A program made the position numbers and the translations under genes. From contig BBXU01001234.1 of assembly GCA_001598975.1 (NCBI GenBank), forward strand, positions 1 through 22,758: a stretch of 22,758 bases of DNA, given 5' to 3'. This DNA is from Parachlorella kessleri (taxonomy: Eukaryota; Chlorophyta; Trebouxiophyceae; Chlorellales; Chlorellaceae). Below are positions 1 to 10,328 of the stretch, piece by piece. The notes under the pieces were generated by a model. The model had not been told where the DNA came from and did not search any database. It saw nothing but the letters and a program-made list of their open reading frames with translations. The stretch's first letter is position 1; each line of letters begins with the position of its first letter.

Positions 1-83
1 GAAAACTGGCAGGCACATCCAACCCCACCCTACCGCCCGTCGTCACACCCCTTTAGGACATCATTCGATGCTCTGGCATGCAG

Positions 84-1543
84 GCCGACATAGTGGTGCT
101 GGCCACTGGCTACGAGCTAGCCACTGCACGCAAACTCCTCCCAGAATCCCTGCTTGCTAGCGCTGGCTACCAGGGAGACGAGCAGTGGCTCTACAGGCAA
201 GCTTGGCTTAAGCGCGCACCTTTCTCATTCTGGAACGGGCAGGCAGCCATACAGCCACGCATCTGGGTGTCAGGACTTGGGTTGTCTTGGCCCTGCGGTG
301 CAACCCTGGAAGCAAGGTAGAAGCGTCATATGAGCTAAGTATCTTGCATAAGCGCTTGGGTCTATGATCCGCCCCTTGCCTGTGCCTCTTCTTTTGTCAT
401 ACCCACAGTGTGCCTGCTTGTCCTGCAGGAATGTACTGCCACCCGAGCTGTCTAACCTGGCATTCATCGGGCTCAATGCAACCTTCCAACACATTTTGAC
501 CACAGCCCTGCAGGTAACAGCGGGTAGTGTGCTCCCCTCACCATGGTTTACTGGCCAGGCTGCGTGCCACTTCTGCTATGAGCCAAGCTAGGTGACTGCC
601 TGTAAACAGCTTAGATGTTTGCTTTGAGGAACTCAGCAAGAAGTACACCGCCTTTGCATGTTCAGCGGCTGCCTCCTTGTCTATGTGCAGTCCCGGTGGC
701 TGGTGGACACACTGAAGGGCGACATCAAGCTGCCTTCCAAAGAGGAGCAGCTGAAAGACATAGCCAGGCAGCAGGTGACTTTTCACTTCACTGCTCACTG
801 AAAGGGATCTGTCCTCAAGGGCGGCACGTCACGGTACTGCGCAACCACAACAGCTAATGTCACTGCAGCCAGGTATTCCCTCCGGGCATTTCTCATGTCC
901 TGTGAGCATGCGCTACTACGCTGCATGGGGACACCCATGGTCGCTTATACCCTGTACCTGCAACCATTCAGTAGCACACTTTGTGCAGGCTTGGCTGAAG
1001 AAATTCGGCGGCGTGAAGCGTAATGGGAACTTTGTGTGGGCGCAGCATGGTGAGCGCATGATTCAATCCTGCAAGGGGCAGCCTTACCGCCTGCTGACGT
1101 GCCCTATCCTTGTGTTGCATGCACTTGGCACATCTTGGAATGATGGGGGAAAGTGTGGTCTGTGATGCATCGGCCGGGACGTCAAGGCAGGGGCACCTGC
1201 CTGTTCATTGTGCACAGCGAGGCCCCAGGAGCACATGCTCCACATCGTATGTTAACTACTGTGTTGGCCTAGTCCCGCAAAACATGTTGTACCCCTCTTG
1301 CGCGCCCATGCAGGCAAGTACCACGATGCGCTGGTAAAGGACATTCGCGGCAGGACCGCTGCTTACCCCCGCTGGAACCTGCTGGCCGAGTGGTTTGGCT
1401 ACATCTACAACCAGCTGTACGCGCCGCTCTTCCCGGGCAACGCCACCCTAAGGGCTCTGAGTGCTGCAAATGGCAAGGAAAAGGCGCAGCCGCAGGTCAG
1501 GCCCAGCCTGACAGCCAAGGTGACAGCTGCGGCCACCGCCTGA
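84..1543 (+). CDS. Flavin-containing monooxygenase-like protein, 3' part (5' exons outside the window)
   Basis: Exons 84..196, 429..513, 691..774, 989..1049 and 1314..1543; all phases join and the last exon ends in TGA. The first exon carries ADIVVLATGYE, the conserved D-x-V-V-x-ATGY segment of flavin-dependent monooxygenases (FMO/pfam00743 type). The junction of exons 1 and 2 restores LYRNVLPPELSNLAFIG, the usual FMO block before the C-terminal helices. The last exon has a Trp/Tyr-rich stretch (EWFGYIYNQLY) also common in these C-termini. Family members bind FAD and NADPH and oxygenate N, S or carbonyl substrates; the substrate here cannot be told. The N-terminal FAD (GxGxxG) and NADPH sites must lie upstream, because bases 1-83 read as the end of an intron. 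The intron after exon 1 is GC-AG (AG|GCAAGC). Family confidence is high; exact function is unknown. Confidence 0.8.
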
Positions 1544-2571
1544 GCAGGGCAGCCCTTGCAGGGTTGGCCAACTGCGAGGCTCCTGTTTGTCTTGGAAAGG
1601 AAGCACATTGGGGCGTTGGCGAGGCCCGGCCAGACCACCAGGCGGCAGCCGTTGTCACCCGTTGCTGGGAGCCGCCATGGGGGTGGACGAGGCCTGGGGA
1701 TCAAGCTGTTGCCAGCTGCTGCAGCCACTTGGGCGCTGAACAGCTTTGCTCGCTGAAACACAGCCAGGATAGCAGGGCGCACATCAGAAACGACATGATC
1801 ACTAGCCTGCTGCATGACTTATTTGTCTGAGAGCAACAATACCTGATGGCGAGGTTCTTTGGTTAGCTGTGGAGAAATTCTTTCAAAGTACCCTTGGCTT
1901 GTACAGCACCAATGATCAGGCTTTGACAGTACCATGTGTTCTAAGTTGCTTGCTGACAATGCTCCTGGCATTTGGGGTTACATGGGTTGTATGTTTGCTG
2001 CAGCCATTGGCTCAACAGGTCGGAAAATGCATTATTATGCCAGCAGACTAAACTGAAACCAGTTCAACATAGCCGCAGCATAGAAAGAAGAGAAGAGGTA
2101 CAAGACAACAGGAGCACAGCAAAAATACAATGCAAAAGCAGCAGAGTTCCGCAATGGCGGTAGCTCTTGGTGCAAGAATTATGCAGCAGTTTCAAGTGCA
2201 ACCCTAGTCCCTCAGTTGGACAGGCTTATAGCTATGCAGTTCTTACATCTGTTAGTGAGGTGAAGCTTGCTAGCGACAGCAGGTGCCTTTGGGGCTGGCA
2301 GATACCAGCCATCCAACCACCGCAGCCCCACCAACAACCTTTTTCTATTGCATCTACTCAACATGCTAATGGTTAAAGGCAAGCTGCTGCCACCACATGG
2401 CGCCCGCATGAAGTGTAGCAGTAAGGCTCACCGCCTGCCACGAAAGACGAGCTGGGTGGTACCGCCTGCCGTCAGGAGGCTCCTGGACTAGTGGGCTTCC
2501 TCCGGCTTGAGTTTGCAGCAGCTGTTGATGCCAGCGAGGTTCTTGCCGCTCTTCTTACGCTCTACAGGACC
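1544..2571. other. Convergent intergenic region between the monooxygenase and glycosyltransferase genes
   Basis: About 1 kb holding the 3' ends of two convergent genes. No coding exon with family-like content or good splice structure was found. On the minus strand, TGTAA (TTACA on +) occurs at 2243-2247 and 1978-1982. The nearer copy, about 330 bases beyond the glycosyltransferase stop, is the better candidate poly(A) signal for that gene. I found no TGTAA for the monooxygenase on the plus strand. Confidence 0.5.
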
Positions 2572-5500
2572 TTAGCTACTAGCATCGGCAACCCCTCTAC
2601 TGCCGGCACCACTGCTGCCGCTCTGCGTCACAGCTTTGCCTTCCAAGCCAGTCCCCTGGGCTGCTCCTGCTTCCCGGCGTGCCGCCAGCACTTCTTTCAG
2701 CAGCACCAGGCTGGCCCCATCGCTGCCTGCCGCATGGCCACCCGCCTCCTGCGCCGCCGCCCCCCGCTGCTGCTGCTGCTGTCCCATTGCCACCAGTCGT
2801 TGCGGCCGCTGCGCCGGCCTGTGCTGCTGCTGCTGTGATGCCCTGGCTCTCGCCAGCTGCCGCTCCGGCTGCTGCTGCTCCCCGGGTGACAGCGGCGGCG
2901 AGCAGGGGCACAACCTGGCCGCGCCGGGGTTGACAGCATGGCAGGTAGAGGCTCGCTGTGTGACCAGGCAATACTGGTAGCCAGGGGAGGAGGCGTCCAT
3001 CACGTAGTTGGGCACGTCAGGGCCCAGCTCGATCGTGCAGCCCCGCTCACATGGGAAGTGCTGCTTGAGAACTGCAGAGGAACACGGGCCCGCTCTTGGC
3101 AATGTCAACAGGCAGTGCATGAATGAGGAAGGGATAACGAATGTAAAGCTCACACATTAGCCTTCTGGCCATTCATGTGGTAGCCTACTCATAAATTGCT
3201 CGCCCATCAAAGTGACGAGCACACAATGGCTGAACGACTGCAGCTGGAGGCACAGCGGCATTGACCGGGCCCAACCTATCCACCTTTTACTGCCACTTTC
3301 CGCAAAGTGCTCCTCAACCGGGCCTGCTGCCCATACCTGAGCACATGTTGACAAACCAGAAATCGGGCGAGCGGCACAACAGGCCCCGCGCCACACAAGC
3401 CGCGGCACAGCTCTGGTTCCGCTCTGCTGCCACGGGCTGCATGTCAGCAGTGGGCCGCAGCTTCTCATGCTCGGGCAGCAGGGGGCAGAAGCGCCGATCC
3501 GCCACCAGCAGCCTCGCGCCCCTGCAGGCCGAGTGAGGGTAGAGCTGCTCAACCTCTTCCTAGGCGAAGTTCCATGCTCAGGAGCCCGGCACCAGGAGGT
3601 GCGCTTGCTGTGCTTGCCCAACTACCTCTCCATAGCCAAACCACTTGCAGGCTTTCGCAATACCAAAACAGCAAGTTGGCTGCCCTATGCTGTGTGGGAT
3701 AACAGCCCCAATGCGTCAGTTGAACTACCTACTCGCAACGGCCTGGAGGACTCTTCTCTGCCAAGGCAAGGTCAGGCAAGAGTCCACAGCTAGAAGCACG
3801 TGGATGTCCCTCCCAGACGCATCTACAGCCTTGCTCTCAGTTTAATCCAGTTCAGATTCCACTCCCAGAATCTAATGGACAGCTACGACGAGCAAACAAG
3901 CGCCTTTCACACCAGCCCTTGCGGCATAACAGGGTACCACCCTAGCAGCCCACGGCTTACTTTTTTTTTTTTTTGAAACCTGTCCCACGGCGACCTCCCG
4001 AGAGAGACGCTCTAGATAGGTGGAGGAGAACCAACTAGAGGCACAACATCTCTAGTTAACAACTAGGGTCGCAAACTCCCCCTTTGAAGCCAAGTACGAA
4101 GTACAGGGTTGACCTAAAGTGGCCGGCTCTAGGTCCGGGGCGGCAGGGATCGAACCGGCGACCTTCAGTTCCCTAACCCTAGCAGCCCACGGCTTACTTG
4201 TAGGGTATGAAAGCCACATGCTGGTGGTGCCCCCGAGGGAACGGCCAGATTTTGAGCCGGGTGGCCAGCCGCTGATACTCCTCAATCACGTAAGGCACAT
4301 AGTATAGCTGCCCAGCACGCAGGTCCTGGCGGTGGATCAGCTTGGGGTCCACATACTCGGCTTCCGCTAGCTGGCGCTGCAGGGCTGCGCTGTAGGCGGG
4401 CTTGAGTAGGTAAGAGAGGTCTCCTAGGTCCACGTGCTGCGCGCAGGGAAGGTGCAGGCAAGTGAGCATGCGCCAGTGTGGCCAAAATGACACATCACTC
4501 GTTTGCAGGTTCATGCGGACCGATAGGGAGGCGGCGGGGCTGCCAACCCTCGCAGCGAGGGCTGACAACACATTGCAGGACAGCGTAAGGCCTGTCAGCA
4601 GCAGGTACACCCACTGCAGCCCTCAGCACCACGACGCCCTCAGGGGCTTCAATACCAACGCAAGCCTGGCCCGGCTGCTGAGCGGCAGGGCTCCACTAAC
4701 CGCAGCACTGCGAAGCCGCCCATCAGCATAGCCTAGAGGCGGGCACCTGGGCCTCAACACCATGCACTCAAACACCACCCCACACGCTGCCTACGGGAGG
4801 GACCCCACCGACCCCTCGCCCCCACATACCTGTGCGGTGCTCCAGCCCATGGTGGCCAGCAGGCGCCTGAAGGTGTCCTTGTTCATGTTGGCCCCCACCT
4901 CCCCGATGTTGCGGTTGCGGTTCACCTCGGGGGCCACGCAGTCGCGGCCGCGGGCCACATCCTCCATGCGCAGCCAGTGGTCCCAGTGCTCCTGGGGCCA
5001 GGGCGAGGACAGGATCCGACAGGGGTGATGGCCATGTCAGCGTGTAATGCCCCCTCTACGACCACCACCACCATAGCACCACAGCTGCTAGGGGAAGAGG
5101 TAAGCCGGGCCCTTTATAATGTCAAATTCTCACACCAGCATGCGCACTGGCCCCTCCATTCATATCACACGTGTATGGCAGGAGGCATCTGCACAATGCC
5201 GGGGAGGAGGCAAGCCGAGCTTCTCAAAAAGTGCTACCCTGTCGTGGGTAAACACCAAGCTGGTCAAGGCTTACGTGCAGTTGGAGGGCCTCAGGTCCCA
5301 ACGGCAGACCTGTCTGCATATGCAACTTTAGCGAGTTCGGCTAGCCTCCTCCCAACCCCCACCGCTCTCTAGAACTTCCCGACCCTGCTCGGCTTCTTAC
5401 CTTAGGCCACTTGGGCCCCAGTTCCAGCCACAGGTCTCGCTTAAGCATCCAGCCAAGCCCGGGGAAGTAAGACGTCCGGAGCTGTACACACACAGCAGGA

Positions 5501-7250
5501 GAGAGCGCATCAGACCGCAGGGGTCCAGGGAGCTAACCCAAGTGCCAGCCACACACTTGCACTTCGTTGTCCAGGGATCTGCAAGGATCTCTGGACGGCA
5601 GTCAAAACAGCACCGACATTCCATGCATCACCCACCCAACCACTTTTGACAGCAGGCAGTTGGCACAAGCAGTGTCAGCCAGACACTTAGCACTGCCGTC
5701 ACCGGTCCCCACGCACCAGCCTGCTGGCATTCCATTCGTGGTGGGGCGTGAAGCCGTTGTCATTCCAGGAGGAGATGCACCAGAGGGTGGGGTCGGCATC
5801 CAGCAGGGGCGCTGTGGCCTCGAAATAGGAGAGGAAGTCTGCAGGGCAGAGATGGTGGCTTGCATGTGTGAATAGCTTGCTTACAATAGCAAGGGCCATA
5901 TAGTCTGCTTCTCCCAATACAAACCACCTGCACCGATTACAAACCCGCAAATACCAGTATTGCCGACCCCACCACACCTTACCTGCACTGCTACTGAGAA
6001 AGCACAGACCACCGCAGCCATAGGGATGACGAAAGTCAGCTTGACCGATGCTTCTGGCGTGCCTAAGGGCTAAGCAAACAGTGCTGAGGCCAATCCCGAA
6101 CTTGCCTGGGCTGAAAAGCATATCATCTTCCACTATGATTGCATGGCTGTGGCCCTGTTCCATGAAGACCCGCTCCAGGCCCCAGCCGTAGTGCTGCGCC
6201 AACCAAGCAGTGCCGGGCTGCGCACATGCGAAAAATGCATATTTATACTTCCCTGCTTGGTTCACTAGATGGGTGCCACCGGCACGTGACTCTATGCATG
6301 ACAATGCTATGAAGCGCACCACGGCATGCACGAGCTAGTCAGGGCGCCACTAATTACCCTTGCAAACCTGTAACCACATAGTAGTCTACCCTAGTCTCTA
6401 GTCTAACAGCGCACCGCCACCTGACCATGCAGCCAGTGAGTCCCCCAAGTGTAAGTGTAACCACATACTGCTGTACAGTAGATGCGCAGCTGCGACTACC
6501 TGCTTGTCTGATAACTGTGGCACCCGCGGCCTCATCCAGTGTACAAACGCCCGCGCCACACCCCTGCCAAACAATGTACTGGAAAGGCCGCTGACCAGCT
6601 GTTCCACCCTTGTATCGTTGCCATCCTGCAGCGAACACACCCAGGCCAGCATGAGGCATGACTCTGCCGGTACTGTGTACTGAGAGACTCAGTACCCTAC
6701 TGCTTGGCCCCTACCTCAGTTTGCTCAAGCCAGCAGAGTCCTCTCCGCAGCTGAGCAAACCTTCCCAATGAGCCACCCCGAATCCTGAATGAGGTGCACT
6801 TGAGGTGCACTTGGCAGCACCTGGAACTCTTCCCAAGCGCTGCCACAACCCTCTACAGTGAGCTCTCCCAGCTGGGCGCACCTGTGACACATACACCGTG
6901 TACCGCTCCAGACCTGTGAGGTTAGCCAGCGAGTGAAGCGTCTGGTTGAGATATCCCACACGGTTATAGCAGAACACTATAACTGCAGGGTTCTCAAGTG
7001 CCTGCCGCTGCCCAACCACAAGCTGCGCCGCCGCCTCCCTTGCTGCTGCCTGTGGCCTGCGGGCTAGCCACTGCAGGGGTGGGTACAGCGGCAGCAGGTG
7101 CCCAGGCTCCTGAGGCGAGCTGGTCCCTGCTTGATCGCTGAGGTATTTCACCCCCTCCAATTTGGCATGGGTCCAGAAGAGCTGGACGCAGAACACTGTG
7201 GCCAGGGCTGCCGCGCCAAGGACGGACGCCCTTCTCCGCCCACTTAGCAT
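2572..7250 (-). CDS. Golgi-type GT13 N-acetylglucosaminyltransferase (MGAT1/POMGNT1 superfamily) fused to an MGAT5-like Cys-rich C-terminal domain
   Basis: Exons in transcript order: 7250..6882, 6625..6500, 6217..6106, 5838..5717, 5481..5401, 4991..4830, 4436..4198, 3521..3337, 3071..2572; all phases agree, giving 631 aa. Residues 1-26 (RRR then a hydrophobic run) form a type II Golgi signal anchor. The GT13 core follows: VIVFCYNR (Rossmann start), VSQDGND, EDDM at 195-198 (the metal/UDP-GlcNAc EDD motif), LWCISSWNDNG, YFPGLGWML, and HWDHWLRM at 272-279. The family transfers GlcNAc from UDP-GlcNAc in beta-1,2 linkage to mannose (N-glycan MGAT1 or O-mannose POMGNT1); the blocks after residue 270 look more POMGNT1-like. 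Residues 442-522 hold ten Cys ending in RLCPC, resembling the MGAT5/GT18 C-terminus. A Gln/Ala/Gly-rich tail of about 109 residues ends the protein. The intron after exon 3 is GC-AG. Joining exons 7 and 8 is inference; an unspliced form would stop after residue 404. Confidence 0.8.
3939..4199 (-). mobile_element. 5'-truncated tRNA-related SINE with 24-bp target-site duplication
   Basis: Read on the minus strand, a 213-bp body (4175..3963) ends in a poly(A) tail (T14 on +, 3961-3974, of which the last two T belong to the duplication). It is flanked by perfect 24-bp direct repeats at 4176-4199 and 3939-3962. Near its 5' end is GGTTCGATCCC (+ strand 4146-4156), a full match to the RNA polymerase III box B consensus within a T-arm-like context. 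No box A or 5' tRNA half is present, so the copy is 5'-truncated. Poly(A) tail, target duplication and box B together identify a retroposed SINE. It lies in the intron between exons 7 and 8 of the GT13 gene, in sense orientation, right at the splice donor. Confidence 0.88.
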
Positions 7251-7806
7251 TCTGCTTGCAGTCCTAGCCAGCTTAGTGTATCACCCATGAAGCTGCCAGG
7301 TCCGTGCCGGCCTGCTCTTTCCCCTTTTTTGGGCCGTCCAAGGAGGGGAAGAAAGGAGCAGCCTGAAACAGCCAAGAGTGGCAGCAGCGACACTAGTGGG
7401 ATATTTCAATACATATATTTAATAGACAGACGACAACGCGGTGCGATCTACTGTGGAAACTGTGCATTGCGTAAGAATGACTACTGGCGCCCAAACCAAA
7501 ATTTTATCGTCTGTGCAGAGCTCTGCCAGTTAAGATGCGTACCAGTCTATTGACAATTCCAGTTAGAGTGATGTTTGATTTCTGAGCATCCATGCTACTG
7601 TTGTTGAGTGGACCTGCTTCGATTCTCACAACTTGCTGAACAACCTACAGTAGGTAGTCCTATGCCTTGGAACGCTCGTATTCTCTATGACCATGACTTT
7701 TCTTGTAACTGACTCCCTCACCAGGGGATGCACCCTTGGACCCTACCTAGTGAACTTGTCCCTCCTTTGCATATCAGTAGCAGTGCTTCGGTGCTGGCCA
7801 GGGGCA
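7251..7806. other. Intergenic region: 5' flank of the GT13 gene and 3' flank of the membrane-protein gene
   Basis: No gene is supported here. An AT-rich patch at about 7400-7424 (acatatatttaatag on +) would read as a TATA-like sequence for minus-strand transcription, about 160 bases upstream of the GT13 start codon; this is weak evidence. I saw no TTACA (minus-strand TGTAA) for the upstream membrane-protein gene. Confidence 0.4.
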
Positions 7807-9629
7807 TTATGCAACTGATACCTTCTCAACCTCGTCTCTCATGTCCGCAAGCTCTATGCCTGCTTTGCTCTCCCCCCGCCGGCGAGGGGTGGTGTTGCCT
7901 GCTGCCCCCACGCTCACTGGCAGTGCTGTGCTGCTCCCAGCATGCGCAGCAACGTTGACGACAGGCCTTGAAGCTTCGATACTTGAAAATGTATACGTCC
8001 TCCTACGGCCTATTCGTCCCTGAGCCCAGGCTTGGGCTGCTTCAGTGTCAGCCTGCTGCCGAGCAGCAAACTCTCGCCGCCTTCTCTTTCGGGACCGGAT
8101 GAGCAGCCAGACACAGGCTGCAGCAGCAGAAACTTGCGGCATACTTGGCATACTTGCTGCAAGCTTGTGTTGGCATGGGTTACCCACACAGCAGGGCAGT
8201 CACCCTTTGCGGCGGCCTATGATACCTTGTTAGCCACCTCCACTGCTCACGCACCTGGAAGGAGGACAGCCCCCACTACGCTGCCTGCCACGATTACGGC
8301 AATGGCCCACACCTCCAAGGCCGGCTCGTCACTTGACGTGGCTGGCACTGGAGCTGCCCATGCTTGAACTGTGGGCGTCCCCACCACAGTCAAATTCCCT
8401 AATGGGACACCTGCAGGCAGCGTCATGGGACACAAGTGGTGCACTGAAACAACCCTGCTTGCAGCACTCCAGGTATTAAGGCTGCTGTTCCAGGCGGCGC
8501 TGTCCTCAAAATGAGGGAACCACCTATGCTAGCTGGGCTGAACATAGGTCAGGTTTGTGCACCATTAGTGAGCAACTTGGCAAGTTTTACCTGCACTACT
8601 TATGTTGGCCAATAGCGACCCATCACTGATGCTCGTCATTAGGCTTTCCATTTCAGAAGCAACCCTGCCAGCAGACACTAACTCTTGAAAGGCAGCCATC
8701 CTTGGTCCAGCGGCATATGTTCATATGGCGCCGCCAGCAAGTAAGCCAGGTAAGTACAGCTCAGGCAGTCGCTGGCCCCTGTGTTAAGCCCAGTGCGTCC
8801 GTTATAAACTCGACCCAGGCGTGCTCCTACGGCAGACAGAAAGAGGCCTCTACCACGCTCCTGACCTGGAGGAGGTAGTCCTCACAGTCACTTGCAGGTC
8901 CACTCCAGACTTGTCCCACTGCAGCAACCGCCGTTTTTGGAGCAGTCGCCGGCTGGTATCCGCACTGCCGTCGTCATCATCATCATCTGAAAACTGCAGG
9001 GAAAGGCGAATGTCTTCTTGTCAACCTTGTTGCGGCAAGACAGGTATTCTTGTGCCAAGCATATTGAAGTATGCTAGCGCCCATTGCGCACTGCACATAG
9101 GTCATCATTGGTCTCAAACGTACGAAGAAGGAACCTAGAGCGAGTACGCTGATGTCCGCAATTTGCCTCGATTTGAAGGCCCTGTTGCGCAAAACCTGCA
9201 GCTTGGGGTTGCAGAACAAGACAGCTCAGCAGAGCTCTGCAGTGTGATATACAGAGCCAACGGGCGCGCCAGAAGTAATCTTGGAACAATCCTCTTACAG
9301 TGGCGACAATGACAGACTTGGGATTCGTCCAGGGAGCTACATATCTGCCCTTGGCTTCAAGCTGAAAACTGGCTACTTGGTCCTGCAGCGGTTATTTGCG
9401 CACACGTTGAGTTTGGACTGATTTATAGTGCCGAGGTGAGGAACCAAGGCTAAACACAAGTCTCAGTCGCTTTTAGGTAAAGACTCACCGGGGAGGGGCT
9501 GGGCGTTGGCGATGTAGAGGTGGCTGTTATGGTGGTATCACTAGTTGCTGCTGCAGTGGCATAGTGATGGAGCAGGAGGCTGGAGATGCACAACCAAATC
9601 GCCACTGAGCATCTGGGCGTCGCTGCCAT
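7807..9629 (-). CDS. Small single-pass type I membrane protein of unknown function
   Basis: Exons: 9629..9489, 8993..8866, 8700..8591, 8410..8255, 8117..7807; phases agree, 281 aa. Residues 1 to about 27 form a signal peptide (charged start, then a hydrophobic core around IWLCISSLLL). After a Thr/Pro-rich segment come a DDDDDD acidic run, RRLLQ motifs and a block VDLQVTVRTTSS...SDGSLLANISSAGVPLGNLTVV, which resembles short extracellular modules I associate with chlorophyte surface proteins. The membrane helix is about residues 160-185, spanning the last splice junction. A strongly basic stop-transfer segment (RSRKRRRRE) and a cytoplasmic tail of about 85 residues follow. I do not recognise a named family. 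An alternative acceptor of exon 4 at 8442 also keeps frame and would add residues; an additional exon between 9488 and 8994 cannot be excluded. Confidence 0.65.
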
Positions 9630-9899
9630 TATATGGGCGAGATGATTTTGCGAAAGGCCAAAGTGGCAGAGGCTAGATGTTTGCGGGGAGGACAGCTTGC
9701 TGTACGTAATCGGGCGCTTCCGCCTTACTTATTAAGAAAGGTGCTCAGGGTGGAACAGCTTAGCAAGTTGGTGCAAAAGAGGCAGGCTTCAGAAACAAGA
9801 GTGCTGCCAACGGGGCTGGCTATTTAGAGTTGTTGGCACAACCCACCACACACTGTACTAACTCCCAAGCACCTTCGGTAATAAGTTTGCAGCGCGGTG
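9630..9899. other. 5' flank of the membrane-protein gene
   Basis: I see no convincing gene or regulatory motif. It separates the membrane-protein start codon from the transposable element. Confidence 0.35.
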
Positions 9900-9918
9900 C
9901 CCTAGACCAGTGTTTTTT

Positions 9919-10295
9919 TTTGGCGAATTTCGCCAAATTTTGGCGAAATGGGTGCAAGTTTGGCGAATCCGCGGAGCGGGTTCGCCAAACTTTTTGGCGA
10001 CAAAGCCAGAGATCGCCTAACGGTGGCGCCAAAGTTTCGCCAGGTGTCACCTTTGTGTCGCCAACACCTATCCAGCCTAGAGCACCTAATAGCAATCTTT
10101 ATATGCTTCTTAATGGTTCTCTGCTTATCATAAGCATCATCTATTCGCAGCTTCTGGGGGCTCCGCCCCCAGACCCCCAACACCCCCCCTGCACCCCCCA
10201 TTGCCACAAGGTTGTCGCCAAATTTAGAGAACCTGTCGCCAACTATTTGGCGAAATTTCTCACGTCTGCCAGACGTTGTCGCCAAAATTTCGCCA
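9919..10295. repeat. Array of TTGGCGAA / TTCGCCAA octamers inside the hAT-like element
   Basis: About a dozen copies of the octamer, exact or with one or two changes, occur in two clusters (about 9919-10062 and 10212-10295) in both orientations. Some pair as perfect or near-perfect hairpins, for example arms 9959-9972 and 9976-9989 with a GGA loop and one T:G mismatch. hAT transposases bind short subterminal repeats, so this is the likely role. Confidence 0.75.
10153..10173. repeat. Perfect GC-rich hairpin in the hAT-like element
   Basis: A 9-bp perfect stem TCTGGGGGC / GCCCCCAGA with a 3-base loop, followed by a C-rich tract. No function can be assigned. Confidence 0.7.
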
Positions 10296-10328
10296 AGGTC
10301 AAAATCCTAAAAAAACACTGCCCTAGAC

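Larger units (their letters stand above)
9900..10328. mobile_element. Non-autonomous hAT-like element (MITE, 413 bp) with 8-bp target duplication
   Basis: The element spans 9908-10320. It starts CAGTGTTTTTTT and ends AAAAAAACACTG, a perfect 12-bp terminal inverted repeat. It is flanked by the identical octamer CCCTAGAC at 9900-9907 and 10321-10328. An 8-bp duplication with CAGTG...CACTG termini is diagnostic of the hAT superfamily. No transposase reading frame is present, so it depends on a source elsewhere. Both subterminal zones are packed with copies of TTGGCGAA or near variants such as GTCGCCAA in both orientations, likely transposase-binding or fold-back sequence. Internal hairpins lie at 9959-9989 and 10153-10173. 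Confidence 0.85.

Noticed and set aside
2572..3153. The Gln/Ala-rich end of the GT13 gene as a separate gene
   Set aside because: It is the last exon: its first codon is completed by the preceding exon and the Cys spacing continues across the junction.
4119..4199. A tRNA gene, suggested by GGTTCGATCCC
   Set aside because: There is no box A, acceptor stem or anticodon arm, and the sequence belongs to a poly(A)-tailed element with a target duplication.
6711..6881. Read-through extension of GT13 exon 1
   Set aside because: Splicing from 6882 to 6625 restores VSQDGND, the conserved family block, while the read-through has no family similarity.
9919..10295. A CRISPR-like array
   Set aside because: The repeats are 8 bp, in both orientations, without regular spacers, and lie inside a transposable element.
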